DNA of 64,000 nt from Pseudomonadota bacterium. GTDB lineage: Bacteria > Pseudomonadota > Alphaproteobacteria > Rhodobacterales > Rhodobacteraceae. This document shows positions 8,553 through 17,124 of the stretch, one piece after another. The notes below the pieces were generated by a model. The model saw only the letters and a list, made by a program, of their open reading frames with translations. It had not been told where the DNA came from and searched no databases. The first letter of the stretch is position 1; the number at the start of each line of letters is the position of its first letter. The DNA lies in assembly GCA_018240425.1 (NCBI GenBank), contig JAFEFU010000071.1, positions 287,419 to 351,418 of the forward strand. The letters are read 5' to 3'. Both the position numbers and the translations under genes were made by a program.

Positions 8553-10262
8553 ATGAGAAACATTGTCTGGATGATTGCCGTCATGGTCGGCCTTGCGGCT
8601 TCGGCGCGGGCGGAAGATGCCTGGGTCCAGGTCGCCGCGCGGCCGACGCTGGCCCAGGCGCAGGACCAGGCGCGCGAGTTTTCGCGGACCTTCACCAATG
8701 TGCAGGGCTTCCGCCTGCCGTCGGGCTGGTACGGAATCGTTCTCGGCCCCTATTCCTCCGACCAGGCACAGGCGCAGCTTGGACTCCTCCTCGGCGAGGG
8801 CATGATCCCGCGCGACAGTTTCGTCGCACAGGGTGGAGGGTTCGGCGCACCATTCTGGCCCGACACCGCCGCGGCAGCCGCGCCACCGCCCGAGGCCGAG
8901 ACCGACGCCGCACCGGCAGAGGCCGCCGACCCCGCCGACAGCGCCGAGGCCGCACTGGCCTTCGAGGCGGCGATGACCGCCGCAGACCGGCAGGAGGTTC
9001 AGGACGCCCTGCGCTTTGCAGGCATCTACGACGGCAAGTCGGACGGCGCCTTCGGCAAGGCGACGCGCGCGGCGCTGGCCGCCTGGCAGGCCGGGCAGGC
9101 GCTGGCGCCGACGGGGCTTCTGGCCCCGGACCAGCGCGACCGGCTGGTGCAACCCTGGCGGCAGGAAACGGCCCTTGTCGGCCTGTCCAGGGTCGCCGAG
9201 GCCGAGGCCGGGATCACCGTCGACCTGCCGATGGGCCTTGTCGAGTTCGACCGCTATGACCCGCCTTTCGCGCGCTACCGGCCCAGGGGCGGCTCGGGAT
9301 ACGAGATCCTGCTGATCTCGATGCGCGGCGGACAGGAGGCGCTCGCGCCCCTGCACGACCGGTTGCTGGGGCTCGGACTGGTGCCGCCCGGGGGGCAGGA
9401 TACGGTCGGAACCGGCTTCCTGTCGCTCTCCGGTGCGGACGGCGCGCGCATGGCCCGTGCCGAGGCGACGCGCAAGGGCGCCTTCATCAAGGGTTTCCTG
9501 ATCGCCGGACCCGCCGGCCAGGATCAGCGGCTGAAGCGCATCCTTCAGGCGATGGAGGACAGTTTCACCGCCCAGCCCGACGCGGTCCTGGATGCGGGGG
9601 CGGGGGTCGCCTCGACCGTCTCCCAGGCCGATCTGACCGCGGGCCTCGATGTCCGCCACCCGGCCCTGTCGCACAGCGGCGTCTATGTCGATGCCGGCGG
9701 ATCGGTGCTGACCGCCGCCGAGGGGCTGGACAGCTGCACCCGCCTGACGCTGGACGGCCAGCACGAGGCGCGGCTGGTCTGGCAGGACCGGGACGCGGGG
9801 ATCGCGCTTCTTTCACCGGAAGGCGCCCTTGCGCCGCGCGCCGTCGCGGACCTCGCCGGGGGCCTGCCCGCCGCCGACGCGGTGGTGGCGATCGGTGGCT
9901 ATCCCTATGGCGACCGGCTGTCGGCGCCGGTGGTCAGCTTCGGCACCTTCGCCGAGGGGCGGGGCCTCCAGGGCGAGGCCGACCGCGCGCGTCTCACGCT
10001 GAGGACCGAACCGGGCGACGCGGGGGCGGCGGTTCTTGGCTCCGATGGCGCGATGATCGGCCTTCTCCTGCCGCGCGGGCCGCGCGCCGCGCAGGATCTG
10101 CCCCGCGACGTGGCCTTCGCCATTCCGGCGGCGGCGCTGGCCGAACGGCTGGCCGCCTCGGGCCACGGCCTGGCGCCCGCAGCCCCCTCGGGCGCGCTCG
10201 CCCCCGAGGATCTGGCCGCCCGCGCCCGTGCCATGACCGCGCTGGTCAGCTGCTGGAAATAG
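8553..10262 (+). CDS. Exported peptidoglycan-binding, trypsin-fold protein lacking catalytic His and Ser
   Basis: 569 residues. Signal peptide about 1-20 (VWMIAVMVGLAASARA|E). Residues about 22-95 resemble a SPOR-like repeat (WVQVAARPTLAQAQDQAREF ... SGWYGIVLGPYS). An Ala/Pro/Glu linker follows (104-140), then a PG_binding_1-like domain at about 147-200 (LRFAGIYDGKSDGAFGKATR). The C-terminal about 200 residues have the layout of HtrA/trypsin-like proteases, but the LTNAH block reads LTAAE (His to Glu) and the GNSG block reads GDAG (Ser to Ala, residue about 490), while the Asp strand (DRDAGIALL) is kept. So it is probably a non-catalytic wall-associated binding protein. It stands alone on the plus strand; its partner is unknown. 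Confidence 0.8.
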   Translation: MRNIVWMIAVMVGLAASARAEDAWVQVAARPTLAQAQDQAREFSRTFTNVQGFRLPSGWYGIVLGPYSSDQAQAQLGLLLGEGMIPRDSFVAQGGGFGAPFWPDTAAAAAPPPEAETDAAPAEAADPADSAEAALAFEAAMTAADRQEVQDALRFAGIYDGKSDGAFGKATRAALAAWQAGQALAPTGLLAPDQRDRLVQPWRQETALVGLSRVAEAEAGITVDLPMGLVEFDRYDPPFARYRPRGGSGYEILLISMRGGQEALAPLHDRLLGLGLVPPGGQDTVGTGFLSLSGADGARMARAEATRKGAFIKGFLIAGPAGQDQRLKRILQAMEDSFTAQPDAVLDAGAGVASTVSQADLTAGLDVRHPALSHSGVYVDAGGSVLTAAEGLDSCTRLTLDGQHEARLVWQDRDAGIALLSPEGALAPRAVADLAGGLPAADAVVAIGGYPYGDRLSAPVVSFGTFAEGRGLQGEADRARLTLRTEPGDAGAAVLGSDGAMIGLLLPRGPRAAQDLPRDVAFAIPAAALAERLAASGHGLAPAAPSGALAPEDLAARARAMTALVSCWK

Positions 10263-10286
10263 CCGGCCCTGCCGGTTGAAAGGCGG

Positions 10287-10314
10287 CCATGCGTTAACTA
10301 GTGTTAACGCATGG
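10287..10314. promoter_or_regulatory. 12-bp-arm palindrome that contains the start codon of the next gene
   Basis: CCATGCGTTAAC (10287-10298), loop TAGT, then GTTAACGCATGG (10303-10314): perfect arms of 12 bp. The right arm includes the ATG (10311-10313) of the HNH nuclease gene. No ribosome-binding sequence lies between the hairpin and the ATG; the nearest purine run (AAAGG) is about 30 bases upstream. A third GTTAAC follows directly at 10314-10319. As RNA it would bury the start codon; as DNA it is a strong operator-like palindrome. Confidence 0.7.
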
Positions 10315-10880
10315 TTAACGCCCCACCGCTTCTTCGCTGGCTTGGCACCGGCCTTCTCTTCCTGATGCTGGCCACCGCTGCGGCGGCCTCTGGCGGCTGC
10401 GACCGTGCCAGTTTTGGTGGCTGGCAGCAAAGAAACCTCAAGGACACCCGCGCACGGGTCCTTGAACAGTTCGCCATCGGCGATCTGACCTATCACACCG
10501 CCAAGAATGGCAAGCGCACAGTCAACAGCGGCAGCTGGCAGGACGCCTATTCGGGCCGTCTTTACAGCGGGGTCCGGGCCTCGCGGATGGAAATCGACCA
10601 TGTCATCCCGGTCTGCTGGGCGTGGCGGCATGGCGCGGCCGAATGGGACCGGCAGCGCAAGCGGCAGTTCTACAATGACGTGCGGTTCCTGAAGGTGGTC
10701 GAGCAGGGCCTGAATGACCAGAAAAGCGACAAGGGCCCGGACGAGTTCGTGCCGCTCGGCCGCGACGGGGCCTGCCGCTATATCGTCCTGTTCCAGCAGG
10801 GCATCCGCGAATACGATCTGGTCCTGCACCCCGCCGAACATGCGGCGATCGAGTCCTCGCGCCGTCAGGCCTGCGGATAG
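10311..10880 (+). CDS. Secreted HNH endonuclease, DUF1524-like
   Basis: 189 residues. Residues 1-26 are a signal peptide (LLRWLGTGLLFLMLATAAAA|S). The nuclease core has SRMEIDHVIPVCWAW (beta-beta-alpha metal finger His-His-type start), then FYNDVRFLKVVEQGLNDQKS with the Asn and KSDKGPDEF, as in the exported HNH nucleases related to DUF1524. It probably cleaves DNA outside the cytoplasm, for nutrient use or uptake. The start codon is enclosed in a perfect palindrome and has no normal ribosome site, which suggests controlled or leaderless translation. It converges on the ArsC-like gene, with five bases between the stops. Confidence 0.82.
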   Translation: MVNAPPLLRWLGTGLLFLMLATAAAASGGCDRASFGGWQQRNLKDTRARVLEQFAIGDLTYHTAKNGKRTVNSGSWQDAYSGRLYSGVRASRMEIDHVIPVCWAWRHGAAEWDRQRKRQFYNDVRFLKVVEQGLNDQKSDKGPDEFVPLGRDGACRYIVLFQQGIREYDLVLHPAEHAAIESSRRQACG

Positions 10881-10885
10881 GGCGG

Positions 10886-11212
10886 TCAGCCGAGAAGGGC
10901 CGCCCGCACCTCCTCGTCCCAGCCCAGATGCCAGTGCCCGCCGTCGCGGATCACCGGGCGCTTCATCACCGTCGGCTGGGCCGCGATCTGCGCCTCGGGC
11001 TCGGACAGTTTCAGAAAGTCGGAGAAGCCGCGATAGGTCGTCGACTGCCGGTTGATCACCCGCTCGCCGAATTCGCGGACGATCTCGGCGATTTCGGCGT
11101 CGCTCAGCGGCGCGGCGCGGATGTCGCGGAAGGTGACGGTCCTGCCCGCGGCCTCGATCGCCCTCAGGGCCTTCTTGCATGTGTCGCAGGTTGGTATGCC
11201 ATAAAGGATCAT
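10886..11212 (-). CDS. ArsC/Spx family thioredoxin-fold reductase
   Basis: 108 residues, a little short for the family (about 115-130). MILYGIPTCDTCKKALRAIE gives the N-terminal CDTCKK redox site of the ArsC/YffB group, and the C-terminal part has RQSTTYR and the KRPVI motif typical of the family. Members are glutathione- or thioredoxin-linked reductases; the YffB-like ones near housekeeping genes often have no proven arsenate role, and no ars genes are close. ATG at 11212 is chosen because it begins exactly at the conserved strand; upstream codons do not resemble the family. Confidence 0.85.
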   Translation of the reverse strand: MILYGIPTCDTCKKALRAIEAAGRTVTFRDIRAAPLSDAEIAEIVREFGERVINRQSTTYRGFSDFLKLSEPEAQIAAQPTVMKRPVIRDGGHWHLGWDEEVRAALLG

Positions 11213-11289
11213 CGGCGGGCCTTTCCGTTCCGGTCGCATCCTGCCCTTTTTCCCCAAATCCCGCCCGGGGGGAAGCCCGCATCCGCGCC

Positions 11290-11318
11290 TTGACCCTTTT
11301 GCGGGGCCTGCCTAGCAT
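11290..11318 (+). promoter_or_regulatory. Sigma-70-type promoter for the second FkbM gene
   Basis: TTGACC (11290-11295), a 17-base spacer, then TAGCAT (11313-11318), 29 bases before the ATG at 11348. Both boxes and spacing fit a housekeeping promoter. The TAGCAT-type -10 resembles those proposed here for pdxJ and acpS. Confidence 0.55.
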
Positions 11319-11347
11319 CCGCGCCGGATCGGGGAACGAGTGCGGGC

Positions 11348-12154
11348 ATGGTCAGCAAGGCGAAACCGGCGGCGACAGACCTGCCGCTCATGGATCTGAT
11401 GCTGCTCCAGCAGGCGCAGAACTACGACCTGAATGACAGCGGCTCGCGGCGGAAATCGCGCGACGACCTCCAGCAGTTGTTCTACGGCCTGCAAAAGGTG
11501 CTGAAGCCGCAGGCGGTCCTCGAGATCGGCGCCTACCGGGCCGAGTTTTCGGTGCGCATGGCCCGCGCCGGGATCGAGGCCCATGCCTTCGAGGCCAATC
11601 CCTACAATCACGGCAAGTTCGCCGACGAGATCGCCGCGACCGGCTATCCCGTCCGCTACCAGAACTGCGCGATGAGCGACCGAGACGGCGAAGTGTCCTT
11701 CGAGATCAAGCGCCGGGTGAACGGGGTCGAGGTCTCGCCGGGGGCGCGCAACAATTCGCTGATGCGAAGGGCGCCGGACTTCGGCGAGGTCGAATATGAA
11801 ACCGTCACCGTGCCCTCGGTGCGGCTGGCGACCTATCTGGCCCGGCACGGCCTGGCCGGGCGGACCTTTTCGGCCTGGATCGACGTCGAAGGGGCCCTGG
11901 GCCGGGTCATGGCCGGGTTCGGCGGCGCGCTGGCGAACTGTCTCAGCCTGATCGTCGAGGTCGAGGAAATTCCCTACTGGGACGGCCAGATGCTGTATGC
12001 GCAGGCGATGGCGGCCTTCCGCGGCGAAGGGTTCCTGCCGGTCGCGCGCGATTTCGAAAGCCGCTTCCAGCACAATATCGTTTTCCTCAGGGCGCCTCTC
12101 CTGCAAGACCCTGCCGTCCGCCTGCTTCTGGCCGGCCATTTCGACAAGGGCTGA
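11348..12154 (+). CDS. FkbM family methyltransferase (second in the window)
   Basis: 268 residues. SAM-binding motif I is AVLEIGAYRAEFSVRMA (residues about 58-74), followed by EAHAFEANPYNHGKF; the post-motif region has SAWIDVEGALGRVMAGFG, matching the D-x-E-G element of FkbM enzymes. Likely methylates a sugar or lipid-linked glycan. It is a single-gene unit with its own promoter and ends 10 bases from the convergent amidohydrolase stop. Low identity to the FkbM gene at 6666 argues they are separate acquisitions, not a recent duplication. Substrate unknown. Confidence 0.85.
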   Translation: MVSKAKPAATDLPLMDLMLLQQAQNYDLNDSGSRRKSRDDLQQLFYGLQKVLKPQAVLEIGAYRAEFSVRMARAGIEAHAFEANPYNHGKFADEIAATGYPVRYQNCAMSDRDGEVSFEIKRRVNGVEVSPGARNNSLMRRAPDFGEVEYETVTVPSVRLATYLARHGLAGRTFSAWIDVEGALGRVMAGFGGALANCLSLIVEVEEIPYWDGQMLYAQAMAAFRGEGFLPVARDFESRFQHNIVFLRAPLLQDPAVRLLLAGHFDKG

Positions 12155-12164
12155 ACCTGCCTCG

Positions 12165-13829
12165 TCAGGCGTTGCCGCGCCAGGTGATGCGTCCGCCGGC
12201 GATGGTCATGGCCACCGACAGGCCGGCGATGGCGGCGGGATCAACACCTTCGACATCGCCGCTCAGCAGCGTCAGGTCGGCGGCCATGCCGGCGCGCAGG
12301 GTTCCGGTGATCCCCTCGCTGTGGGCGGCCCAGGCACCCCCCGCCGTATAGGCGTGCAGCGTCTCGTGCAGGCTGACGCGCTGGTCGGTGGCGCCGGGCG
12401 CGGTGAAGGGCCGCCGCGTCATCGCCGCCTGAATCCCGCGCATGACCGAAATGTCCGTCACCGGCCAGTCCGAGGCAAAGGCCAGGGCCGCCCCCCCTTC
12501 GGCCAGCGTCCGGCACAGATAGCTGTCCTTCAGCCGGTCCAGCCCGATGGTGTGGATCGTCGGTTCCAGCCCGAAGTCCATCGCTCCGGGCGCATGGACC
12601 GGCTGGACCGAGGCGGTGATCCCCAGGGCCCCGAGGCGCGGAATGTCGGCCGGGTCGATCATCTCGATATGCTCGATCCGGTGGCGGCTGTCGCGCCGCC
12701 CGTTGGCCTTCTGCGCCGCCTCGTAGCCGTCGATGGTGGTGCGCACCGCCCCGTCGCCGATCGCGTGGACGGCGATCTGCAGGCCGCGCCGGTCGGCCTC
12801 GGTGGCGATGGCGTTGAAGCGCGCGGGCGGGAACAGCGGCTCGGACCGGTGGCCGGGATGGCCCGGATAGTCGTCCAGCCGATAGGCGGTGCGGCTGTCC
12901 ACCACCCCGTCCATGAACATCTTGACGAAGCCCGACGACAGCCAGGTGTCGGCAAACTGCCGCCTCATCTCGTCCGCGCGGTCCAGATCGGCCAGATCCA
13001 TGTGCGGCTTGAAGTGGAAGGGCACCTTGACCCGCGCGGTCAGGCCTCCGGCCTTGCGCAGGCCGTCCAGCAGTTGAAGCGTGTAGAGGTTGCCGTCCAT
13101 GTTCACCATCGAGGTGATGCCGTGGCGCGCGCAGTGGGCCAGCCCCGCCGCGACCTTGGCCCGGTCGATGGCCTGCTCGGCCTCGGCGGGCCAGGGCGAG
13201 GGTTCGCCCCCGGTGGCGATCCCCAGGTTCAGCCGCGCTTCGCCGCCAAGGGCGATGACCGGGGCAAAGGCCTCGAACTCGCGCAATTCGCCGGTCGCCA
13301 GGCCGTCGGCACCCATCACCACCTCGTGGCCGTGCGGCATGGGCGCGCCGTTCAGGATGCCCGCCGCCCGCAGCGCCGCCGTATTGGCCCAGACCGTGTG
13401 GTGATCGTGGGCAGTGATCGCGATCGGCCGGTCGGCGATCACCGCGTCGAGGTCGTGCCGGCTCATCGGATGGTCCAGCATCGCGTAATGGCCGCCCTGC
13501 GCCATCAGCAAGGGCCGTTCGGGGTGCTGCGCCGCAAAGGCGCGGAACGCCTGTGCCAGCGGCCCCGCCCCCTCGACCCCGCCCAGTTGCAGATGCGCCA
13601 GCTCGGCGCCGCCGAGGACCAGATGCAGGTGGCTTTCGACGAAACCGGGCAGCAGCGTCGCGCCCCGGCAGTCGATCACCTCGGTCTGCGGCCCGGCCAG
13701 CGCCTCGATGGGCGCGCGGGCGCCGAGCGCCAGGATCGTCTCGCCCGCCAGGGCGATGGCGGCGGCGCGCGGCCGGGCCGGGTCCATCGTCAGGATGCGG
13801 GCATTGGTCAGGATCAGGCTGGGGGACAT
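12165..13829 (-). CDS. Amidohydrolase family protein (YtcJ-like, Amidohydro_3)
   Basis: 554 residues. Metal-dependent hydrolase of the amidohydrolase superfamily. It begins SPSLILTNARILTMDPARPR, the small N-terminal beta-sandwich, then has GFVESHLHLVLGG (the H-x-H metal pair), AIHAIGDGAVRTTIDGYE (third metal His region), RIEHIEM and ASDWPVT (final Asp). YtcJ-like members are cytoplasmic and act on exocyclic amide or formamide bonds, but substrates are mostly unknown. ATG at 13829 starts the conserved strand; in-frame codons upstream do not fit. It is a single gene between the convergent FkbM gene and the transglycosylase upstream on the same strand. Confidence 0.87.
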   Translation of the reverse strand: MSPSLILTNARILTMDPARPRAAAIALAGETILALGARAPIEALAGPQTEVIDCRGATLLPGFVESHLHLVLGGAELAHLQLGGVEGAGPLAQAFRAFAAQHPERPLLMAQGGHYAMLDHPMSRHDLDAVIADRPIAITAHDHHTVWANTAALRAAGILNGAPMPHGHEVVMGADGLATGELREFEAFAPVIALGGEARLNLGIATGGEPSPWPAEAEQAIDRAKVAAGLAHCARHGITSMVNMDGNLYTLQLLDGLRKAGGLTARVKVPFHFKPHMDLADLDRADEMRRQFADTWLSSGFVKMFMDGVVDSRTAYRLDDYPGHPGHRSEPLFPPARFNAIATEADRRGLQIAVHAIGDGAVRTTIDGYEAAQKANGRRDSRHRIEHIEMIDPADIPRLGALGITASVQPVHAPGAMDFGLEPTIHTIGLDRLKDSYLCRTLAEGGAALAFASDWPVTDISVMRGIQAAMTRRPFTAPGATDQRVSLHETLHAYTAGGAWAAHSEGITGTLRAGMAADLTLLSGDVEGVDPAAIAGLSVAMTIAGGRITWRGNA

Positions 13830-13903
13830 GGCGGCCTCGGAAGATGTGATCAAATTCCCGCCCAAGCTGGCGCAATCCGGCAGCGCCGGCAAGTCCCGCC
13901 GCG

Positions 13904-15082
13904 TCAGAACGCGTCGAAAAGCGCCCGCGTCGGCCAGGCGTCTGCCGGCAGGCCCAGGCGGATCTGCTCGGTCTGCACCGCTTCACGCGTCAGTTCGCCG
14001 AGGATGCCGTCGATGCGCCCCACATCATGCCCGCGCGCCGCCAGCTTCTGCTGAAGCGCCTTGATCTGGCCGGCGTCCAGCCCCGGATCGGGTCGGCGCG
14101 GGTCAAGTGGCGGCGCCCCGTCCAGCCGCGTCGCGAAATAGGCGGCGGTGGTGGCATAGACGAAACTCTTGTTCCAGTTGAAGTAAATCCGGTAGTTCGG
14201 ATAGGCCATGAAGGCCGGCCCGTGCCGCCCCATCGGCAGAAGGACCGATCCCTCCAGTTGCGGCGACAGGCGGCCATTGCGGGCCTTGACCCCCATCGCC
14301 TGCCATTGCGCGACAGGCAGGCTGTGGTTGAGGCCGGTCTGCGCCCAGTCCAGCCCCCCGGGCACCGTGATCTCCTGCAACCACGGCTCGCCCGCGCGCC
14401 AGCCGAAGCCATGCAGCATCCGCGCCGCCGACATCAGCGCGTCGTCGGCCGACCGGCGCACGTCCACGCGCCCGTCGCCGTCGCCATCCGTCCCGTTCCT
14501 GATCACGTCGGCGGGCAGCATCTGGAACTGCCCGATCTCGCCGGCCCAGGCGCCCACCGTACGGTCCGGGTCGAACTGGCCCCTCTCGTACAGGTCCAGC
14601 GCAGCGAAGATTTGCGGGCGGAACAGCTCGGGCCGGCGGCAGTCGTGGGCGAGTGTCACCAGCGCATTCAGCGTCGGTGTCGTGCCCTGAAAGCCGCCGA
14701 AGTCCGTCTCCAACCCCCAGTAGGCGGCCAGCACCCCGGCGGGAATGCCATAGTCCTCGTCGATGCGCGCAAAGGTCGCCCGATGGGCGGCAATCTTCTT
14801 ACGGCCCGCCGCAAGGCGCGAGGATGACACCTTGTCGGCAAGAAAACTCAGGAAATTCTTGCGAAAGACCGCCTGCCCGCGATCGAGTTTCAGCACATGG
14901 CCGTCCTGCCGCACATCGGCAAAGAACCTCTCGACCGTCGGCCGGTCGTGGCCGCGGGCCATCGCCTCGGCGCGCAACCCGTCGACAAAGCCGGCGAACG
15001 GGCCACCGCAGCCCTGCGCGGCGAGCAGCGGATGGGCGCTCAGGCACAGGCCAAGGACGGTGGCCAGGATGGGCAGACGCAT
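13904..15082 (-). CDS. Lytic murein transglycosylase, MltB type, with C-terminal peptidoglycan-binding domain
   Basis: 392 residues with a signal peptide (about 1-21, cleavage after LLA). The SLT_2/MltB domain covers about 25-320: AYWGLETDFGGFQG contains the catalytic Glu, and GEIGQFQMLPADVIRNGTDGD the substrate and EF-hand-like region (DGDGDGRVD looks calcium-binding). A PG_binding_1 repeat closes the protein (IKALQQKLAARGHDVGRIDG). It cleaves the MurNAc-GlcNAc bond, leaving 1,6-anhydro ends, in the periplasm. No lipobox Cys follows the signal peptide, so it is probably soluble. Confidence 0.93.
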   Translation of the reverse strand: MRLPILATVLGLCLSAHPLLAAQGCGGPFAGFVDGLRAEAMARGHDRPTVERFFADVRQDGHVLKLDRGQAVFRKNFLSFLADKVSSSRLAAGRKKIAAHRATFARIDEDYGIPAGVLAAYWGLETDFGGFQGTTPTLNALVTLAHDCRRPELFRPQIFAALDLYERGQFDPDRTVGAWAGEIGQFQMLPADVIRNGTDGDGDGRVDVRRSADDALMSAARMLHGFGWRAGEPWLQEITVPGGLDWAQTGLNHSLPVAQWQAMGVKARNGRLSPQLEGSVLLPMGRHGPAFMAYPNYRIYFNWNKSFVYATTAAYFATRLDGAPPLDPRRPDPGLDAGQIKALQQKLAARGHDVGRIDGILGELTREAVQTEQIRLGLPADAWPTRALFDAF

Positions 15083-15228
15083 GACGAAACACCTTCGCGG
15101 ACGGGAGCGGACGCCCGAACCCTAAGGGCCTGTGGCCCGCGGTCAACCGCCGATCGCGCCGGACTTGCCGCCCGCGGGGGTTGAACTCCGGGCCCAAGTC
15201 ACCAGATTGATAAACAATCTTCGACGTT

Positions 15229-15243
15229 TGGCACAAAAATTGC
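15229..15243 (+). promoter_or_regulatory. Possible sigma-54 (-24/-12) promoter
   Basis: TGGCAC (15229-15234), five A residues, then TTGC (15240-15243): exact match to the TGGCAC-N5-TTGC consensus with the required 10 bases between GG and GC. It lies 82 bases before the ATG at 15325. The same bases also form a small inverted repeat (TGGCA...TGCCA), so an operator is an alternative. Confidence 0.4.
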
Positions 15244-15324
15244 CATACTATTCACAGATTTGAGCCCAAGGTTGATTTCAAGGCGGCGGGGTTCAGGCTG
15301 AATCCGCCGGGAGGGTTTCGGACC

Positions 15325-15675
15325 ATGTCGGATTTTCTGTCACGCGAGGTCAGGGCGGAACTGGACGAGGCGCGCAGGGCAAAGCTGCGCAAACGCTCTC
15401 GCCTGCGGGTCAGCGACGGCGCCGAGACCTATCCGATCCTGCGGCTCCTCCCCGAAGGCTTCACGCTCGACGCCGCCGAGGTCGCGCATCTGCGCGGGCT
15501 GGTCGATGTCTATGACGGCAGCCGCCACCTGTCGCAGTGCCTGATCGTGGCCTCCGACATCGAAGGGGGCGAACTGATCTGCCGGATGAAATGGTCCACG
15601 GCGGCGCGCACCACCCCGCCTGTGGATTACGAGCGCGACGAAAGCGCGCCGACCGGGTATCTGCCCGGCCATTGA
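15325..15675 (+). CDS. Conserved hypothetical protein of Rhodobacteraceae
   Basis: 116 residues, soluble, no signal peptide. A charged N-terminal helix (EVRAELDEARRAKLRKRSRL) leads into a small beta-rich domain (GAETYPILRLLPEGFTLDA, LRGLVDVYDGSRHLSQCLIV, GELICRMKWST). The pattern of basic R-x-R-L-R-V followed by a beta barrel recalls PilZ-like folds, but the PilZ RxxxR/DxSxxG signature is not clear, so I do not claim it. I recall similar unnamed proteins in related bacteria. The upstream 150 bp is AT-rich for this genome and carries a sigma-54-like element. Confidence 0.7.
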   Translation: MSDFLSREVRAELDEARRAKLRKRSRLRVSDGAETYPILRLLPEGFTLDAAEVAHLRGLVDVYDGSRHLSQCLIVASDIEGGELICRMKWSTAARTTPPVDYERDESAPTGYLPGH

Positions 15676-15679
15676 CGCC

Positions 15680-15814
15680 TCAGGGTGCCGGCACCGGCGA
15701 GGTTGCGGCAGGCACCAGCGGATCGACCGATGGCGGCCGCAGGCGGTAGATCACGATCGCCGCCAGCGCCAGCGCCAGAAGTGCCAGAGCGTATCGCCTG
15801 GGCATCCGCCTCAT
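15680..15814 (-). CDS. Small single-span membrane protein (44 residues)
   Basis: Begins MRRMPRRYAL with a positive N-terminus, then one hydrophobic helix (about residues 9-23, ALALLALALAAIVIY) and a Pro/Ala/Ser-rich tail. Its ATG overlaps the stop of the upstream aminotransferase gene in an ATGA arrangement, which supports coupled translation. An internal ATG at 15805 is the alternative start. Too short to assign; the membrane helix and overlap are the only support. Confidence 0.5.
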   Translation of the reverse strand: MRRMPRRYALALLALALAAIVIYRLRPPSVDPLVPAATSPVPAP

Positions 15815-16983
15815 TGCAGGTCGGCGAACGCCTCCTGCAGGCGCGCGACCGCGTCCGTCACCCGCGACCGCTGCGTCGCCAGGTTGAAGCGCAGGAAGCT
15901 TTCGCCGCCCGATCCGAAGCTCGCTCCGTGGTTGGCGGCGATCCGCGCGCCCTTCTCGACGCGGGCGGTGAACTCGGCCGGCTCCATGCCGGTTCCGGCA
16001 AAATCGACCCAGGCCAGATAGGTGGCCTCGAGGTTCATCGAGGCAAGGCCGGGAATGGTGGCCAGACCCTGATCGAAGACCCGGCGGTTGCCGTCGAGAT
16101 AGGCCATCAGCTGGTCGACCCACTTCGCGCCCTCGGGCGAATAGGCGGCGGTGGCCATGTGCATGGCAAAGCTGTTGGGCGACATGCCAAGCGCCATCAT
16201 CCGCTGGGCGAAGATCTTGCGCAGCTTCTCGTCGGCGATGATCACGTTGCCGGCGTGGCAGCCGGCGATGTTGAAGGTCTTGGTGGTCGAGGTCATCATC
16301 ACCAGCCGGTCAAGGATATCCGGTGCGGCCTTGGCCATGACCGTGTGCTTGCCCCCCGGAAAGACGAGGTCGTGGTGGATTTCGTCCGACACCAGGATCA
16401 GGTCGTGGCGCTTGCAGAAGTCCGCGACCCCGCGCAGTTCGTCCACCGTCCAGACCCGCCCGCCGGGATTGTGCGGCGAGCAGAGGATCATCATCTTCTC
16501 GGCCCCGGTCATCTGCGCATCCCAGGCCGCGAAGTCCATCACATAGCGGCCGTCCTCGGTCTTCAGCCGGCACTCGACAACCTTGCGGCCGCTGGCTTTG
16601 GTGACGCGGGCAAAGGCGTGATAGACCGGGGTCATCAGCACCACCCCGTCGCCGGGCCGGGTGAAGGCATCCAGGCACATCGAGGTGCCGTTCACCAGCC
16701 CGTGAGTGGTGAAGATCCACGACGGATCGACCGCCCAGCCGTGGCGGTTGGCCATCCACCAGCGGATCGCCTCGAGATAGGGCCGGTCGTCGCCGAAATA
16801 GCCGTAGATGCCGTGCGCCGCCATCTTCTCGACCGCGCGCTGCACGCAGGCCGGCGGCGCGAAGTCCATGTCGGCCACCCACATGGCGATGCCGTCGCCC
16901 GCAGGAACGCCATAGGTCGGCTCCATCATGTCCCACTTCGAGGAATGGGTTCCGCAACGGTCGATGATACGGTCGAAGTTCAT
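15811..16983 (-). CDS. PatB/MalY-type pyridoxal-phosphate aminotransferase / C-S beta-lyase
   Basis: 390 residues, the usual size. Fold type I PLP enzyme: MWVADMDFAPPACVQRAVE near the start, SPHNPGGRVW (carboxylate binding), LVSDEIHHDLVF (Asp to pyridine N), and TSTTKTFNIAGCH with the PLP Lys at about residue 232. PatB/MalY proteins split cystathionine or related thioethers to a thiol, pyruvate and ammonia. The ATG at 16983 has GGAG six bases upstream. Its long, AT-rich upstream gap is shared with the divergent def gene and contains a large inverted repeat, suggesting a regulated promoter. Confidence 0.9.
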   Translation of the reverse strand: MNFDRIIDRCGTHSSKWDMMEPTYGVPAGDGIAMWVADMDFAPPACVQRAVEKMAAHGIYGYFGDDRPYLEAIRWWMANRHGWAVDPSWIFTTHGLVNGTSMCLDAFTRPGDGVVLMTPVYHAFARVTKASGRKVVECRLKTEDGRYVMDFAAWDAQMTGAEKMMILCSPHNPGGRVWTVDELRGVADFCKRHDLILVSDEIHHDLVFPGGKHTVMAKAAPDILDRLVMMTSTTKTFNIAGCHAGNVIIADEKLRKIFAQRMMALGMSPNSFAMHMATAAYSPEGAKWVDQLMAYLDGNRRVFDQGLATIPGLASMNLEATYLAWVDFAGTGMEPAEFTARVEKGARIAANHGASFGSGGESFLRFNLATQRSRVTDAVARLQEAFADLQ

Positions 16984-17124
16984 GGTGGCTCCGGTCTGGG
17001 AATGGCGTCACAGTGGATCATGCGGCGCGGCCGCGCAACCCTTGCGCCGCCCAATACAGCAAAGTAATCCGTTTCGCAATAGTGGAGTTTGGTGGTATCA
17101 TTTTCTGTGTTTAATGCAATTCTT

